Positions 33,476 to 43,619 of a DNA stretch of 64,000 nt are shown here, piece after piece. How positions within the stretch are numbered: position 1 is the first letter of the stretch; the number at the start of each line of letters is the position of its first letter. The stretch comes from Rhizobium sp. CCGE531 (GTDB lineage: Bacteria; Pseudomonadota; Alphaproteobacteria; Rhizobiales; Rhizobiaceae), in the NCBI RefSeq assembly GCF_003627795.1, contig NZ_CP032684.1, positions 2,891,001 through 2,955,000 of the forward strand. The letters are read 5' to 3'. The translations under genes were made by a program, and so were the position numbers. The notes under the pieces are model-generated. The model saw nothing but the letters and a program-made list of their open reading frames with translations, did no database searches and was not told the origin of the DNA.

Positions 33476-34666
33476 ATGGCCCCCACGCCGTTTAGACTTC
33501 TGAGCACGACTGCAATCCTGCTTTCCCTGCTGGCGGCACCCGCCGCGCTGGCCGAGCAATCCGCCGTCACGACGCCGAAGCAGAACCTGCCAGCGATCGT
33601 CATCACCACAGCCACGATGCGCCACCTGACCGACAAGGTCGTTGCGACCGGCACGGTGAAGGCCGTTGAGGAGGTTTACATCCAGCCGCAGGTGGATGGC
33701 CTCTCGATCCGCTCGCTCAATGCCGATGTCGGTGACAAGGTCGAGGCGAACAGCACGCTTGCCACGCTGAACGACGATGCGCTCATCCTGCAGAAGAGCC
33801 AGATGATGGCGACGCGGGCCAAGGGCGAGGCAAGCCTTGCGCAGCTGCGCGCGCAGCTGACCGAGGCGCGCGCCAATGCCGAAGAGGCGGAATTGCAGCG
33901 CGTCCGCGCCGTCGCCATGGGAGCCAAGGGCACGATGTCGACCTCCTCGGTCGAACAGGCGAATGCCGCCGCCGCCGCCAACAAGGCGCGCGTGGTTTCA
34001 GCGGAACAGGCGATCGCCGTTGCCGAAGCCGACCTCAAGGTCACCGACAGCCAGATCGCCGATACCGACCTGAAGCTTGCCCGCACCGGCATCAAGACCC
34101 CCGTCGCAGGCACTGTCGCCTCGCGCGACGCCCGCGTCGGCGCCATCGCCAACGGTAGCGGCGATCGGCTCTTCACCATCATCCGCGACAGCCGGCTCGA
34201 ACTGGTGGTCGATGTGTCCGAAAGCGACATCACCAAGATCGTCATCGGCCAGAAGGCTTTCATCGCCCTCTCCGGCAGCCGCGAGAAGCTTGCCGGAACC
34301 GTCCGCCTCGTCGCCCCGATCGTGGATCCCGTCACCCGCCTCGGCGCGGTGCATATCTCGATCGACGATGGTGAGAAGGCGCGCGCCGGCATGTATGGCA
34401 GCGCCGAGATCATCATTCGCCAGGAGGATGGCATCGCCCTGCCTTTGACGGCGGTCAACAGCGAGGAAAACGGTTCCTCCGCCCGCAAGGTCGAGAACGG
34501 CGTGGTCAAGTTCGTGAATGTCGAGACCGGCATTCAGGATGGAGGCTATGTCGAGATCCTAAAGGGCCTGAAGGCCGGTGACGAGGTCGTTGCCAAGGCC
34601 GGTGCCTATGTTCGCGACGGCGATCACATCACGCCCGTGCGCGATGCGTCGCAAGCCTCCAACTGA
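33476..34666 (+). CDS. RND efflux periplasmic adaptor (membrane fusion protein)
   Basis: A 396-residue adaptor starting with a signal peptide (LLSTTAILLSLLAAPAALA). It has the lipoyl half-motif VKAVEEVYIQPQVDG, an alpha-helical hairpin at about residues 95-190, then TGIKTPVAGTVASRDARVGA and a beta-barrel. It links the inner-membrane RND pump to an outer-membrane channel, which is not encoded here. I set the start at the ATG just before the signal peptide. A TTG 23 codons earlier gives an unlikely N-terminus. The RND gene follows after 14 bases. Confidence 0.9.
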   Translation: MAPTPFRLLSTTAILLSLLAAPAALAEQSAVTTPKQNLPAIVITTATMRHLTDKVVATGTVKAVEEVYIQPQVDGLSIRSLNADVGDKVEANSTLATLNDDALILQKSQMMATRAKGEASLAQLRAQLTEARANAEEAELQRVRAVAMGAKGTMSTSSVEQANAAAAANKARVVSAEQAIAVAEADLKVTDSQIADTDLKLARTGIKTPVAGTVASRDARVGAIANGSGDRLFTIIRDSRLELVVDVSESDITKIVIGQKAFIALSGSREKLAGTVRLVAPIVDPVTRLGAVHISIDDGEKARAGMYGSAEIIIRQEDGIALPLTAVNSEENGSSARKVENGVVKFVNVETGIQDGGYVEILKGLKAGDEVVAKAGAYVRDGDHITPVRDASQASN

Positions 34667-34680
34667 GCGAGAACGGCAAG

Positions 34681-37600
34681 ATGAACTTCTCCGCCTGGTC
34701 AATCCGAAATCCGGTCGCCCCGCTCCTCGGCTTCTTCCTGCTGGTGGTGGTGGGCGCGCACGCCTTCTTCAATCTGCCCATCACCCGGTTCCCGAATATC
34801 GACGTGCCTGTCGTCAACGTCACAGTGACGCAAAGCGGCGCTTCGCCGGCCGAACTCGAAATGCAGGTGACGAAGGAGATCGAAGACGCCGTCGCCAGCA
34901 TCAACGGCATCGACGAGATCCAGTCGACCGTCACCGACGGTCAATCGCAGACCGTCGTCATCTTCCGCTTGGAAGTGCCGACGCAGCAGGCGGTTCAGGA
35001 TACCAAGGACGCCATCGACCGCATCCGGGGCAACCTGCCGTCCACGATCGATGAGCCTATCGTTTCCAAGGTCGATGTCGAAGGAAGGGCGATCCAGAGC
35101 TTTGCCGTTTCCTCTCCGAACATGACGCTGGAAGAGCTCTCCTGGTTCGTGGATGACACGGCCAAGCGTGCCTTGCAGGGCCAGGCGGGCATCGGCCGCG
35201 TCGACCGCTACGGCGGCGCCGACCGTGAAGTGCGTATCGAGCTCGATCCAAACAAGCTGAATGCCTACGGCATAACAGCGCTTTCGGTGAGCCAGCAGCT
35301 TCGCAGCACCAATATCGACCTCGGCTCCGGCCGCGGCCAGGTTGCCGGTAGCGAGCAGGCAATCCGCGTGCTCGGCGACGCCCGCAATGTCGCCCAGCTC
35401 GCCGACACGACGATCGCGCTGACCAACGGCCGCTTCGTCAAACTCTCCGATCTCGGCGCGATCAAGGACACCTATCAGGAGCCGAAATCCTTCTCCCGCT
35501 TCAACAGCACGCCCGTCGTCACCTTCGGCGTATTCCGCGCGAAGGGCGCGAGCGAGGTGACGGTCGCCAAGACAGTGGCCGACACGCTCGACAGGGTGCG
35601 CGCAGAGAATCCGAACGTCTCGATCGAGATGATCGACGACTCCGTCTACTATACCTATGGCAACTACGAATCCGCGATGCACACGCTGATCGAGGGTGCC
35701 ATACTGGCCGTCATCGTGGTGTTCCTGTTCCTGCGGAACTGGCGTGCGACGCTGATATCGGCGGTCGCGCTGCCACTGTCGGTAATCCCGACATTCTGGA
35801 TCATGAGCCAGATCGGTTTCTCGCTGAACCTTATCAGCTTCCTGGCGCTGACGCTGGCGACCGGCATCCTCGTCGACGACGCCATCGTCGAGATCGAGAA
35901 TATTGCCCGCCATATCAAGATGGGCAAGACGCCCTACCGCGCCTCCATCGATGCCGCCGATGAGATCGGCCTGGCCGTCATCGCGACGACCTTCACCATC
36001 ATCGCGGTCTTCGTGCCGGTCTCCTTCATGCCGGGCATTCCGGGCCAGTACTTCATTCAGTTCGGCCTGACTGTTGCCTTCTCGGTGTTCTTCTCGCTGC
36101 TGGTGGCGCGTCTGATCACGCCGATGATGGCCGCCTATCTGATGCGTGCCGAAGATGCCATCGAGGACCATCACGACAATGACGGCCGTTTCATGCGCGG
36201 CTATAGCTGGCTGGTGCGGCTGACGACGAAGCGCTGGTACACGCGCTATCCGACGCTGCTTGCCGCCTTCGCCTTCTCGATCGCTTCGGTCTTCGCCCTC
36301 ATTATGTTCGTCCCCGGCAGCTTCATCCCGCCAGAAGACTCCTCGCGCATCGTGCTGTCCGCGGAACTGCCGCCGAACGCCCGGCTCGATGATACCGAAC
36401 AGGCAACCAATGAGATCTATCGCCGCGTCAAGGGCATCGACGGCGTTGAAAGCGTCTTCGAGCTCGGCGGAGCCTCGCCGAAGGGCGATCTGGAACTGCG
36501 CCGCGCTACCGTGACGCTGACGCTCGACAAGCTCGATCAGTCGCTGACGAAGAAACTGGTGAACGATGTCCTCGGCTCGCTGCCCGTCATCGGCCCCCAT
36601 CTGCCGAAGGTCGCCGTGTATGGTCGCGTGCGCCCGCAATGGGACATCGAGAAGGAAGTCTTTGCGAAGCTGAGCTCCATCCCCGACGTCCGCATCACCA
36701 AGCTGAACGACCGTGGCGATCGCGACCTGACCTATAACTTCCTCTCGCGCAGCGAAAAGGATCTCAACCAGGCCGTCGGCATCCTGGAAGCTAAGCTGCG
36801 TACCGACCCGGTGCTCGCCAATGTCAGCGCCGACGGCGCCTTGCCGCGCCCCGAGCTGCAGATCTATCCGCGCAAGGACGAGGCAGCGCGTCTCGGCATC
36901 ACGCCGCAGATGATTTCCGACACGATCCGCGTGGCGACCATCGGCGATATCGATGCTTCACTTGCGAAGATCTCGCTCGACGATCGCCAGATCCCGATCC
37001 GCGTGCAGGCCTCGCTCGGCATGCGCCGCGACCTGGCGGCAATCCGGGCGCTGCGCATCAAGACCGCGACAGGCACCACAGTGCCGCTGTCGAGCGTTGC
37101 CGACATCGACTACTCCGAGGGCCTGTCCTCCATCAAGCGCAACAATCGCTTCCGCGTCGTCGCGATCGGCGCCGACCTGCCTCAGGGCGTGGCGCTGGAT
37201 ACGGCATCCGAGCATTTCCTCGATATCGTCAACAGCGCCAAGATCCCGGCAACCGTACATCTGGCGGAAAGCGGCGATACCAAGGTTCAAAAGGAGATGG
37301 TGCAGAGCTTCGGCAATGCCATGTTGCTCGGCCTTATGCTCGTCCTGACCGTGCTGATCCTGCTGTTCAAGGATGTGATCCAGCCCTTCACCATTCTGCT
37401 GTCGCTACCGTTGGCGATCGGCGGCGTGGCGCTGGCCCTGATCATGACCGGCAACGCGCTTTCGATGCCCGTCATGATCGGCATTCTCATGCTGATGGGC
37501 ATCGTGACGAAGAATGCGATCCTGCTGGTCGATTTCGCCATCGAGATGATGCATCAGGGCATGCCGCGCCTGGAGGCTGTTGTCGAAGCCGGCCGCAAGC

Positions 37601-38004
37601 GCGCCCGTCCGATCATCATGACCTCGATCGCCATGTCGGCCGGTATGTTGCCATCGGCTCTCGGGGTCGGCGAAGGCGGCTCCTTCCGCGCGCCGATGGC
37701 GATCGCGGTGATCGGCGGCATCATCGTTTCCACCGTGCTCAGCCTGGTGGTCGTGCCCTCGTTCTTCCTGATCATGGACGACCTGTCGCGCCTGCTCGGC
37801 TTCCTCTTCGGCAAGCTGGTCGGCAGGAAGGATTCGGATGATGAGGTGCTGACCAAGGAAGGCCTGGCGGCCGCCGTCAATGAAAACCGCCAGTCGCTCG
37901 CCACCCTGGAAGAGCGTCTGGAGGCTGTTGAAGACAGGAATGCCAGAGGCACAAAGTCTATCGGCACGAATGTGCTGAAACTACCGCCCTTCGCGGCCGA
38001 ATAA
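34681..38004 (+). CDS. RND-family efflux pump inner-membrane transporter
   Basis: An 1107-residue pump with 12 predicted transmembrane helices and two large periplasmic loops. The proton-relay pair is in TM4 (TGILVDDAIVEIENI), and GILMLMGIVTKNAILLVDF is in the second half. The C-terminal tail (about 80 residues, NENRQSLATLEERLEAVEDR) looks like a short coiled coil. It uses the proton gradient to export drugs, detergents or plant compounds. The substrate is unknown. A terminator follows about 40 bases after its stop. Confidence 0.93.
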   Translation: MNFSAWSIRNPVAPLLGFFLLVVVGAHAFFNLPITRFPNIDVPVVNVTVTQSGASPAELEMQVTKEIEDAVASINGIDEIQSTVTDGQSQTVVIFRLEVPTQQAVQDTKDAIDRIRGNLPSTIDEPIVSKVDVEGRAIQSFAVSSPNMTLEELSWFVDDTAKRALQGQAGIGRVDRYGGADREVRIELDPNKLNAYGITALSVSQQLRSTNIDLGSGRGQVAGSEQAIRVLGDARNVAQLADTTIALTNGRFVKLSDLGAIKDTYQEPKSFSRFNSTPVVTFGVFRAKGASEVTVAKTVADTLDRVRAENPNVSIEMIDDSVYYTYGNYESAMHTLIEGAILAVIVVFLFLRNWRATLISAVALPLSVIPTFWIMSQIGFSLNLISFLALTLATGILVDDAIVEIENIARHIKMGKTPYRASIDAADEIGLAVIATTFTIIAVFVPVSFMPGIPGQYFIQFGLTVAFSVFFSLLVARLITPMMAAYLMRAEDAIEDHHDNDGRFMRGYSWLVRLTTKRWYTRYPTLLAAFAFSIASVFALIMFVPGSFIPPEDSSRIVLSAELPPNARLDDTEQATNEIYRRVKGIDGVESVFELGGASPKGDLELRRATVTLTLDKLDQSLTKKLVNDVLGSLPVIGPHLPKVAVYGRVRPQWDIEKEVFAKLSSIPDVRITKLNDRGDRDLTYNFLSRSEKDLNQAVGILEAKLRTDPVLANVSADGALPRPELQIYPRKDEAARLGITPQMISDTIRVATIGDIDASLAKISLDDRQIPIRVQASLGMRRDLAAIRALRIKTATGTTVPLSSVADIDYSEGLSSIKRNNRFRVVAIGADLPQGVALDTASEHFLDIVNSAKIPATVHLAESGDTKVQKEMVQSFGNAMLLGLMLVLTVLILLFKDVIQPFTILLSLPLAIGGVALALIMTGNALSMPVMIGILMLMGIVTKNAILLVDFAIEMMHQGMPRLEAVVEAGRKRARPIIMTSIAMSAGMLPSALGVGEGGSFRAPMAIAVIGGIIVSTVLSLVVVPSFFLIMDDLSRLLGFLFGKLVGRKDSDDEVLTKEGLAAAVNENRQSLATLEERLEAVEDRNARGTKSIGTNVLKLPPFAAE

Positions 38005-38040
38005 CGGTTTCGCTTGACCGAGCAAAACCGATGATGACGG

Positions 38041-38064
38041 GGGCGGCTTAAAGGCCGCCCTGTT
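38041..38064 (+). terminator. Terminator of the RND operon, overlapping the ureG end
   Basis: GGGCGGC and GCCGCCC (38041-38047, 38054-38060) form a stem followed by TGTTCTTTT. The loop contains the ureG stop codon of the opposite strand. On the minus strand no T-run follows. Confidence 0.75.
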
Positions 38065-38659
38065 CTTTTAGGAAACTGACGATCGTGCTGACGCCCTCGC
38101 CGCGCTTCATGTCGGAAAACACGAAGGGCCGAGCCTGCCGCATCCGGTTGGCATCCCGGTCCATCACCTCGAGATCCACTTCAACGAAGGGCGCCAGATC
38201 CTTCTTGTTGATGACGAGAAGGTCCGACTTGGTGATGCCGGGACCGCCCTTGCGCGGGATTTCCTCACCCTGGCACACCGAGATTACATAGATTGTGATA
38301 TCGGCAAGATCGGGAGAGAAAGTCGCGGCCAGATTGTCTCCGCCGGATTCGATGAAGACCACGTCGAGATCGGGAAGCCGCTCGTTCAGGCCGGCAATGG
38401 CCTGCAGATTGATCGTCGCATCCTCGCGGATCGCGGTGTGCGGGCATCCACCCGTTTCGACGCCGACGATGCGATCCGAGGTCAGCGCCTGCATCCGCAC
38501 CAGCGCCTCGGCATCCTCCGTCGTATAGATGTCGTTGGTAATGACGGCGACGGAATAGTCGTCGCGCATCGCCTTGCACAGCTTCTCGGTCAGCGCCGTC
38601 TTGCCGGATCCGACGGGGCCGCCGATGCCGACGCGCAAGGGTCCATGTCTCGATTTCAT
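38048..38659 (-). CDS. ureG: Urease accessory GTPase UreG
   Basis: A 203-residue GTPase with P-loop GPVGSGKT at residues 14-21, the metal-binding Cys-Pro-His in [14 protein letters not shown], and NKKDLAPFV. It delivers nickel to apo-urease with UreE, UreF and UreD. It is the last gene of the leftward ureEFG set and is separated from ureF by about 210 bases carrying a repeat. Confidence 0.96.
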   Translation of the reverse strand: MKSRHGPLRVGIGGPVGSGKTALTEKLCKAMRDDYSVAVITNDIYTTEDAEALVRMQALTSDRIVGVETGGCPHTAIREDATINLQAIAGLNERLPDLDVVFIESGGDNLAATFSPDLADITIYVISVCQGEEIPRKGGPGITKSDLLVINKKDLAPFVEVDLEVMDRDANRMRQARPFVFSDMKRGEGVSTIVSFLKEQGGL

Positions 38660-38681
38660 GCTCGCAACTCCGATAAAGCGC

Positions 38682-38781
38682 TAGAGCAGTTCAGCTTTTC
38701 ACAGAATCGCCAAACCGCTCTATTTCTTTGTTTTCTCGCAATTCCGGACGGAAAACCGCTCAGCACTTTTCCTGGAATTGC
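38682..38781. repeat. RIME-like double-hairpin repeat between ureF and ureG
   Basis: Arms TAGAGC and GCTCTA (38682-38687, 38717-38722) and arms GCAATTCC and GGAATTGC (38738-38745, 38774-38781) define two hairpins. The sequence resembles the roughly 100-base intergenic mosaic elements of Rhizobiaceae (RIME type). The name is from memory of the family. Confidence 0.7.
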
Positions 38782-38868
38782 TCCAGCATAGCGAAGCGTT
38801 CTGCCGCCGCACAGCGGCGAATGACGTAGGCGATGCTTCGATTGTGATATTTCCCGATGGTGCGCGCG

Positions 38869-39555
38869 TCACGAACGGAAAAGCCGCGTGCCCTGGGTTT
38901 CATGGCGCAAGCTCGCTATGTCAGCCTGCACACTCGCCGAGCCGAGATCATCGAGGCTGGATTGCACCGCTCGCCGTGCTATGGCGGCAAAAAGACCCTC
39001 CAGCCGCGCCAGAATGGCGACACCATCCTTCTGTCCGCTGACACCGAGCCGGATACCGGCCGACACCATCTGCGAGGCCAGCGCATGCAGGAAGGCGGCC
39101 GCCGCCTTTTCGACCGGGATGCCGTGGGCGCCCGCGATCACGCCGATCGCAACCGGATAGGCCATCCTTGCCGGAAGCATGGAGAAGATCTCATGCGGCC
39201 AGGCGGCAGCGGCCGAAAGAAAGGCATCGCCAAGCAGCATGGTCTCGTTGTGCCGCTCTTTCGAGCCGGCCAGTGCTTCGGCCAGTTCCGCGACTGCCGC
39301 AAGCCGCGGCATGTCCGCGCCCGCCCGATGCGCCTCGACCAGCAGGACCGCGTCATTCCACACCGAACCATTCCGGATGAGCGTAGAGATCCAATCTCCC
39401 AGCCCGGTGCTGTCGCCCACCAGACCGTCGTGTACTGCACGCTCGAGACCGCCGGAATAGGCGAAGGATCCCACCGGAAACGCCGGCGACAGCCAGGCCA
39501 TCAGCCGCAGGAGCGCCTGCAGATCGCGATCTTCCGTAACCGTCGTGTCGGTCAT
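38869..39555 (-). CDS. ureF: Urease accessory protein UreF
   Basis: A 228-residue helical protein with the family pattern LLRLMAWLSPAFPVGSFAYS near the start and AYPVAIGVIAGAHGIP in the middle. UreF bridges UreD and UreG and gates nickel insertion. It starts six bases after the ureE stop, so the two are co-transcribed. Confidence 0.94.
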   Translation of the reverse strand: MTDTTVTEDRDLQALLRLMAWLSPAFPVGSFAYSGGLERAVHDGLVGDSTGLGDWISTLIRNGSVWNDAVLLVEAHRAGADMPRLAAVAELAEALAGSKERHNETMLLGDAFLSAAAAWPHEIFSMLPARMAYPVAIGVIAGAHGIPVEKAAAAFLHALASQMVSAGIRLGVSGQKDGVAILARLEGLFAAIARRAVQSSLDDLGSASVQADIASLRHETQGTRLFRS

Positions 39556-39561
39556 CGATGC

Positions 39562-40044
39562 TCAATCGTGCGAGTGATCATGATGATGCTCGTGACCATG
39601 CGAATGGCTGCCATGGGAGTGATAGGCGCCGCGCGCCGGCTGGAACGGCTCGCTCACTTCGGTCACGGCAGCACCCAACCCTTCGAGCATGGAGCGGATC
39701 ACGTGGTCGCGCAGGATCAGGATGCGCTCTTCCTCGATCTGCGCGGACAGATGCCTGTTGCCGAGATGCCAGGCAAGCTCGACCAGATGCCTGCGGTCGC
39801 GCGGGCGGATCTCGAAAAGCTTTTCGTCGGCCGCGACGATCTCGATCAGCTCGCCGTCCTCGCGCACCAGCAGATCGCCGCTGGCAAACAGCACCGGCTC
39901 CTTGAGATCGAGCATGACCATGTCGCCATTTTCGAGATGCAGCAGCTTGCGGCGCAGATGCCTGAGATCATGCGGCAGGACGACACGATCGATCGGATTG
40001 GAAGAAGGGGTGCCGGCCGGCAGATAGGAGGTGACGCGTTGCAT
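39562..40044 (-). CDS. ureE: Urease nickel metallochaperone UreE
   Basis: A 160-residue protein with an N-terminal peptide-binding domain, a central metal domain ([14 protein letters not shown]) and a C-terminal tail with ten His among the last 20 residues. The tail is a typical nickel reservoir. The start has GGAGG-like sequence upstream. It is the first gene of ureEFG. The preceding gene is a diguanylate cyclase. Confidence 0.94.
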   Translation of the reverse strand: MQRVTSYLPAGTPSSNPIDRVVLPHDLRHLRRKLLHLENGDMVMLDLKEPVLFASGDLLVREDGELIEIVAADEKLFEIRPRDRRHLVELAWHLGNRHLSAQIEEERILILRDHVIRSMLEGLGAAVTEVSEPFQPARGAYHSHGSHSHGHEHHHDHSHD

Positions 40045-40122
40045 GGCGGTTCCAAATTATGACTTTGTCAGACCATGCAAAATAGTCACCTGCTGTGCAA
40101 GCATCAATGACGCGCCTATGCG

Positions 40123-40983
40123 CTACATCCGCTGCACATAGCGCTGCAGTTCCCGGGGATCGGTCGTCGCTTCCTGTTCGTGCTCGGTTGCGCAGCGATG
40201 CCAGACCTGGGACAGCCGCTCGCGCTCGTGCATGACACGATTGCGGCCGAGCGTTTTGGCAAGATAAAGCGCCTTGTCCGCCGCGGCATAGACGGTCTCC
40301 GTCTTGCGATCCCTGGTGATGTCGGCAATCCCGGCGGACATGGTGATCTTCACCGAACCGCCGTCGACGGCGATCGAGTGTTCAGCGATCCGCTCCTTGA
40401 TCTCCTCGATGCGAGCAATGCGCTCGGCGGTATCACCGCCATAAATGATGGCGCCGAATTCCTCGCCGCCGAGCCGGGCAATCACGTCATCTCCGGTAAA
40501 GACGCCGGAAAATATCTGCGACACCGCAACAATCACGGCATCGCCGGATGCATGTCCGAAGCGATCGTTGACTGCCTTGAACCGGTCAAGGTCGAAGATG
40601 ACCAGCGAAGCGCCGTCCGCAGCCGTATCCAGCGCTTCGGTGAAAGCGCGGCGATTGAGCAGGCCGGACAGCATGTCGGTACGGCTCAGCCGCTCGAATT
40701 CGGCGCGAGAGACGGCGAGCCTGTGAATCGAAAACCCCGCCAGCACCGCCACCGCACCGGAAACGGTGCCGCCGATGATCCATGCCAGAAGAACGCCGAA
40801 GCGCATCGCCTCCATAATCGGCAACGGCAGAAGATCGAGCCATTGCAGCAGGAAAAGCATCGCCAGGATGATGGCAAGCGACATGATGACGGCGACAAAA
40901 CTCATCTTAAGCGCGAAAATAAAAATCGCACGTCGCTGCTGAAAGTTACCGAGCTCGGCCTGCAGCGAAATCCATCGTTTCAT
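40123..40983 (-). CDS. Membrane-anchored GGDEF diguanylate cyclase inside the urease cluster
   Basis: The 286-residue protein has two transmembrane helices at about residues 20-48 and 57-85 with almost no periplasmic loop, then a GGDEF domain. LTRTD-like SRTDMLSGLLNRRAF opens it and the active site is RLGGEEFGAI. It should make cyclic di-GMP. The inhibitory RxxD site five residues before GGEEF reads TGDD, so product inhibition is probably lost. The start was moved to the ATG nine bases from GAGGAAG. A GTG abuts that site. It sits between ureC and ureE after a terminator. Confidence 0.88.
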   Translation of the reverse strand: MKRWISLQAELGNFQQRRAIFIFALKMSFVAVIMSLAIILAMLFLLQWLDLLPLPIMEAMRFGVLLAWIIGGTVSGAVAVLAGFSIHRLAVSRAEFERLSRTDMLSGLLNRRAFTEALDTAADGASLVIFDLDRFKAVNDRFGHASGDAVIVAVSQIFSGVFTGDDVIARLGGEEFGAIIYGGDTAERIARIEEIKERIAEHSIAVDGGSVKITMSAGIADITRDRKTETVYAAADKALYLAKTLGRNRVMHERERLSQVWHRCATEHEQEATTDPRELQRYVQRM

Positions 40984-41198
40984 GCGATTCACCTTCCTCA
41001 GCCTACCGTTTCGATCATGTGAGATAGGGGTGAAGGCGCTTCCAGGTCTTTAATGTAATGATTAAAATGCGTTGCATTTCCCAAGTTGTGAACAACCAAG
41101 CGCGCCCATCCGCAAAATCAGGGTTGCGGATGGAAATGCAGCGCGCCGGCACCGCCACACCACGTCTTGGTCAAAGCCGCATTCGACGCGTAACATCG

Positions 41199-41224
41199 GA
41201 AAACCCCGGGAAACCGGGGTTTTC
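41199..41224 (-). terminator. Terminator downstream of ureC
   Basis: GAAAACCCCGG and CCGGGGTTTTC pair over 11 bases with a four-base loop, 35 bases past the ureC stop. The minus-strand side ends in TTTTC. It suggests ureDABC and the ureEFG side are separate transcripts. Confidence 0.75.
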
Positions 41225-41258
41225 GCAAATTCGCCGATGGTTGAGCCTGGAAATGGCC

Positions 41259-42971
41259 TCAGAACAGGAAATAGCGCTGCGCCATCGGCAGCACCGTCGC
41301 CGGTTCGCAGGTCAGCAGCTCGCCATCGGCGCGCACTTCGTAGGTTTCCGGATCGACCTCGATATGCGGCGTGAGGCTGTTATGGATCATCGAAGCCTTG
41401 GAGATGCCGCCGCGCGTGTTCCTGACCGGCAGCAGCGCCTTGGCGACACCGAGCTTGCCGGCAAGCCCGGCATCGAACGCAGCCTGGGAAACGAAGGTCA
41501 CCGAAGAATTCGTCCGATTCTTGCCATAGGCACCGAACATCGGCCGGTAGTGCATCGGCTGCGGCGTCGGGATCGAGGCATTCGGATCGCCCATGGGCGC
41601 CGCGGCAATGGACCCGCCGAGCAGCACCATCTCCGGCTTCACGCCGAAGAAGGCCGGATTCCAGAGTACCATATCGGCACGCTTGCCGACCTCGATCGAG
41701 CCGACCTCATGGCTGACGCCGTGCGCGATCGCCGGGTTGATTGTATATTTGGCGATGTAGCGCTTCGCGCGGAAATTGTCGTTGTCGCCAACCTCCTGCG
41801 CCAGGCGGCCACGCTGGCGCTTCATCTTGTCGGCGGTCTGCCAGGTGCGGATCGCCACTTCGCCGACGCGGCCCATGGCCTGGCTGTCGGATGAAATGAT
41901 CGAGAAGGCACCGATATCGTGGAGAATATCCTCCGCGGCGATCGTCTCCTTGCGGATTCGGCTTTCGGCGAAGGCGATATCTTCGGGAATCGACGGCGAC
42001 AGGTGATGGCAGACCATCAGCATGTCCAGATGCTCGGCAATCGTATTAACCGTATAGGGCCGCGTCGGATTGGTCGAAGACGGAATGACGTTCGACTGGC
42101 CGCAGATCTTGATGATATCGGGCGCGTGGCCACCGCCTGCGCCCTCGGTGTGGAACGCATGGATCGTGCGGCCCTTGATCGCACCGATCGTATCTTCCAC
42201 GAAGCCGCTTTCATTCAATGTATCCGTGTGGATCATCACCTGAACGTCGTATTCGTCGGCAACGCCGAGGCAGCAGTCGATCGCCGCCGGCGTCGTGCCC
42301 CAATCCTCATGCAGCTTCAGCGCGCAGGCGCCGCCAAGCACCATCTCTTCCAAGGCGGCGGGCAAGGACGCATTGCCCTTGGCCGACAGGCCGATATTCA
42401 TGGGAAAAGCATCGAAGGATTCGATCATGCGCGCCAGATGCCAAGGGCCTGGCGTGCAGGTCGTTGCCAGCGTCCCATGCGCCGGCCCGGTACCGCCGCC
42501 AAGCATGGTGGTGATGCCCGACATCAGGGCTTCCTCGATCTGCTGCGGGCAGATGAAATGGATATGGCTGTCCATGCCGCCGGCGGTGACGATCTTGCCC
42601 TCGCCCGCAATCGCTTCCGTGCCCGGTCCGACGATGATGTTGACGCCTGGCTGCATATCCGGGTTGCCGGCCTTGCCGATCGCGACGATGCGGCCGTCCT
42701 TCAAGCCGATATCCGCTTTCACGATCCCCCAATGGTCGAGGATCAGCGCATTGGTGATGACGGTATCGACGGCGCCGTTCGCGCGCGTCACCTGGCTCTG
42801 TCCCATGCCGTCGCGAATGACCTTGCCGCCGCCGAACTTCACTTCCTCGCCATAGGTCGTGAAATCCTTCTCCACCTCGATGAACAATTCGGTATCGGCC
42901 AGCCGAACCTTGTCGCCGACGGTCGGTCCGAACATGTTGGCATAGGCGGCGCGGGAAATCTTGTAGGGCAT
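41259..42971 (-). CDS. ureC: Urease alpha subunit UreC
   Basis: The 570-residue catalytic subunit. Nickel ligands are in [11 protein letters not shown], the carbamylated lysine is in [15 protein letters not shown], the mobile-flap His is in [13 protein letters not shown], and [13 protein letters not shown] follows. It hydrolyses urea to ammonia and carbamate in the cytoplasm. It starts three bases after the accessory gene before it. Length is normal for three-subunit bacterial ureases. Confidence 0.97.
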   Translation of the reverse strand: MPYKISRAAYANMFGPTVGDKVRLADTELFIEVEKDFTTYGEEVKFGGGKVIRDGMGQSQVTRANGAVDTVITNALILDHWGIVKADIGLKDGRIVAIGKAGNPDMQPGVNIIVGPGTEAIAGEGKIVTAGGMDSHIHFICPQQIEEALMSGITTMLGGGTGPAHGTLATTCTPGPWHLARMIESFDAFPMNIGLSAKGNASLPAALEEMVLGGACALKLHEDWGTTPAAIDCCLGVADEYDVQVMIHTDTLNESGFVEDTIGAIKGRTIHAFHTEGAGGGHAPDIIKICGQSNVIPSSTNPTRPYTVNTIAEHLDMLMVCHHLSPSIPEDIAFAESRIRKETIAAEDILHDIGAFSIISSDSQAMGRVGEVAIRTWQTADKMKRQRGRLAQEVGDNDNFRAKRYIAKYTINPAIAHGVSHEVGSIEVGKRADMVLWNPAFFGVKPEMVLLGGSIAAAPMGDPNASIPTPQPMHYRPMFGAYGKNRTNSSVTFVSQAAFDAGLAGKLGVAKALLPVRNTRGGISKASMIHNSLTPHIEVDPETYEVRADGELLTCEPATVLPMAQRYFLF

Positions 42972-42974
42972 GGA

Positions 42975-43619
42975 TCAGTCTCCTTGGGAGGCAGAGATGA
43001 GGTTCGTGTCGGCAAGGCGCCGCAGGCGGCCGAGGGATATGTAAGCCTCTACCAGCCGTTTCTCGGCGGTAAAGGGATGCTCTTCCCAGCCCGTGTGACT
43101 AAAGCCGGTAATGGCGATATCGTCGCCGGGATGGCGTGCCATCGCCTCGGCAATCACGATCATGCCGCTGCTCGGCACCACGTAGGAGCCGGGATCGTAG
43201 TCCGCCAGCGCCGCGTCCACGCCTTCGTGAATGGATTGATCGATCACGACATGCCGTTTGCCTGTTGCCTGACAGAAGGCGGTGAACTGGTCGGTATAGT
43301 CGTCACAAAAGTCGTCGAGTTCCGGATGAGAGATCGCCAACGGCGCGCGCAACGCGGCGAATTTTCTTGGATCGCGCACGCTCCAGATTTCCGATGCGGA
43401 GGCAACGGCGGGGCTCTTGCGCCACTCGGCCGAGCCGAGCATGGCGCGTGCTGGCCGGCCTGTGTTGCAGACGGCGACGACACCGGTCCGGCTGCCGCCG
43501 GCCCCCATCGAGCGACAATCGTTGAAGCGGATCACGAGATCGGCGGCATCGATGATATCGGCGGCACCTGCCGCGATCTCACCATTGCCGACGATCATCA
43601 CGCTGCGCCTGGAACTCAC
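42975..43619 (-). CDS. Urease operon accessory protein, sialyltransferase-like
   Basis: A 214-residue protein of uncertain function. The N-terminal MIVGNGEIAAGAADIIDAAD followed by LVIRFNDC resembles the nucleotide-sugar-binding motif of GT29-type sialyltransferases. The C-terminal part (SYVVPSSGMIVIAEAMAR, then ITGFSHTGW) fits the same family. It begins with GTG overlapping the previous stop by four bases and ends three bases before ureC, so it is firmly in the operon. Homologues are often just called urease operon accessory protein. No glycosylation role for urease is established. Confidence 0.75.
   Translation of the reverse strand: MSSRRSVMIVGNGEIAAGAADIIDAADLVIRFNDCRSMGAGGSRTGVVAVCNTGRPARAMLGSAEWRKSPAVASASEIWSVRDPRKFAALRAPLAISHPELDDFCDDYTDQFTAFCQATGKRHVVIDQSIHEGVDAALADYDPGSYVVPSSGMIVIAEAMARHPGDDIAITGFSHTGWEEHPFTAEKRLVEAYISLGRLRRLADTNLISASQGD

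Noticed and set aside
34699..36639. 646-codon open frame opposite the RND pump gene
   Set aside because: High-GC shadow frame of a clear RND transporter; composition rich in Arg, Asp and His with no recognisable domain.
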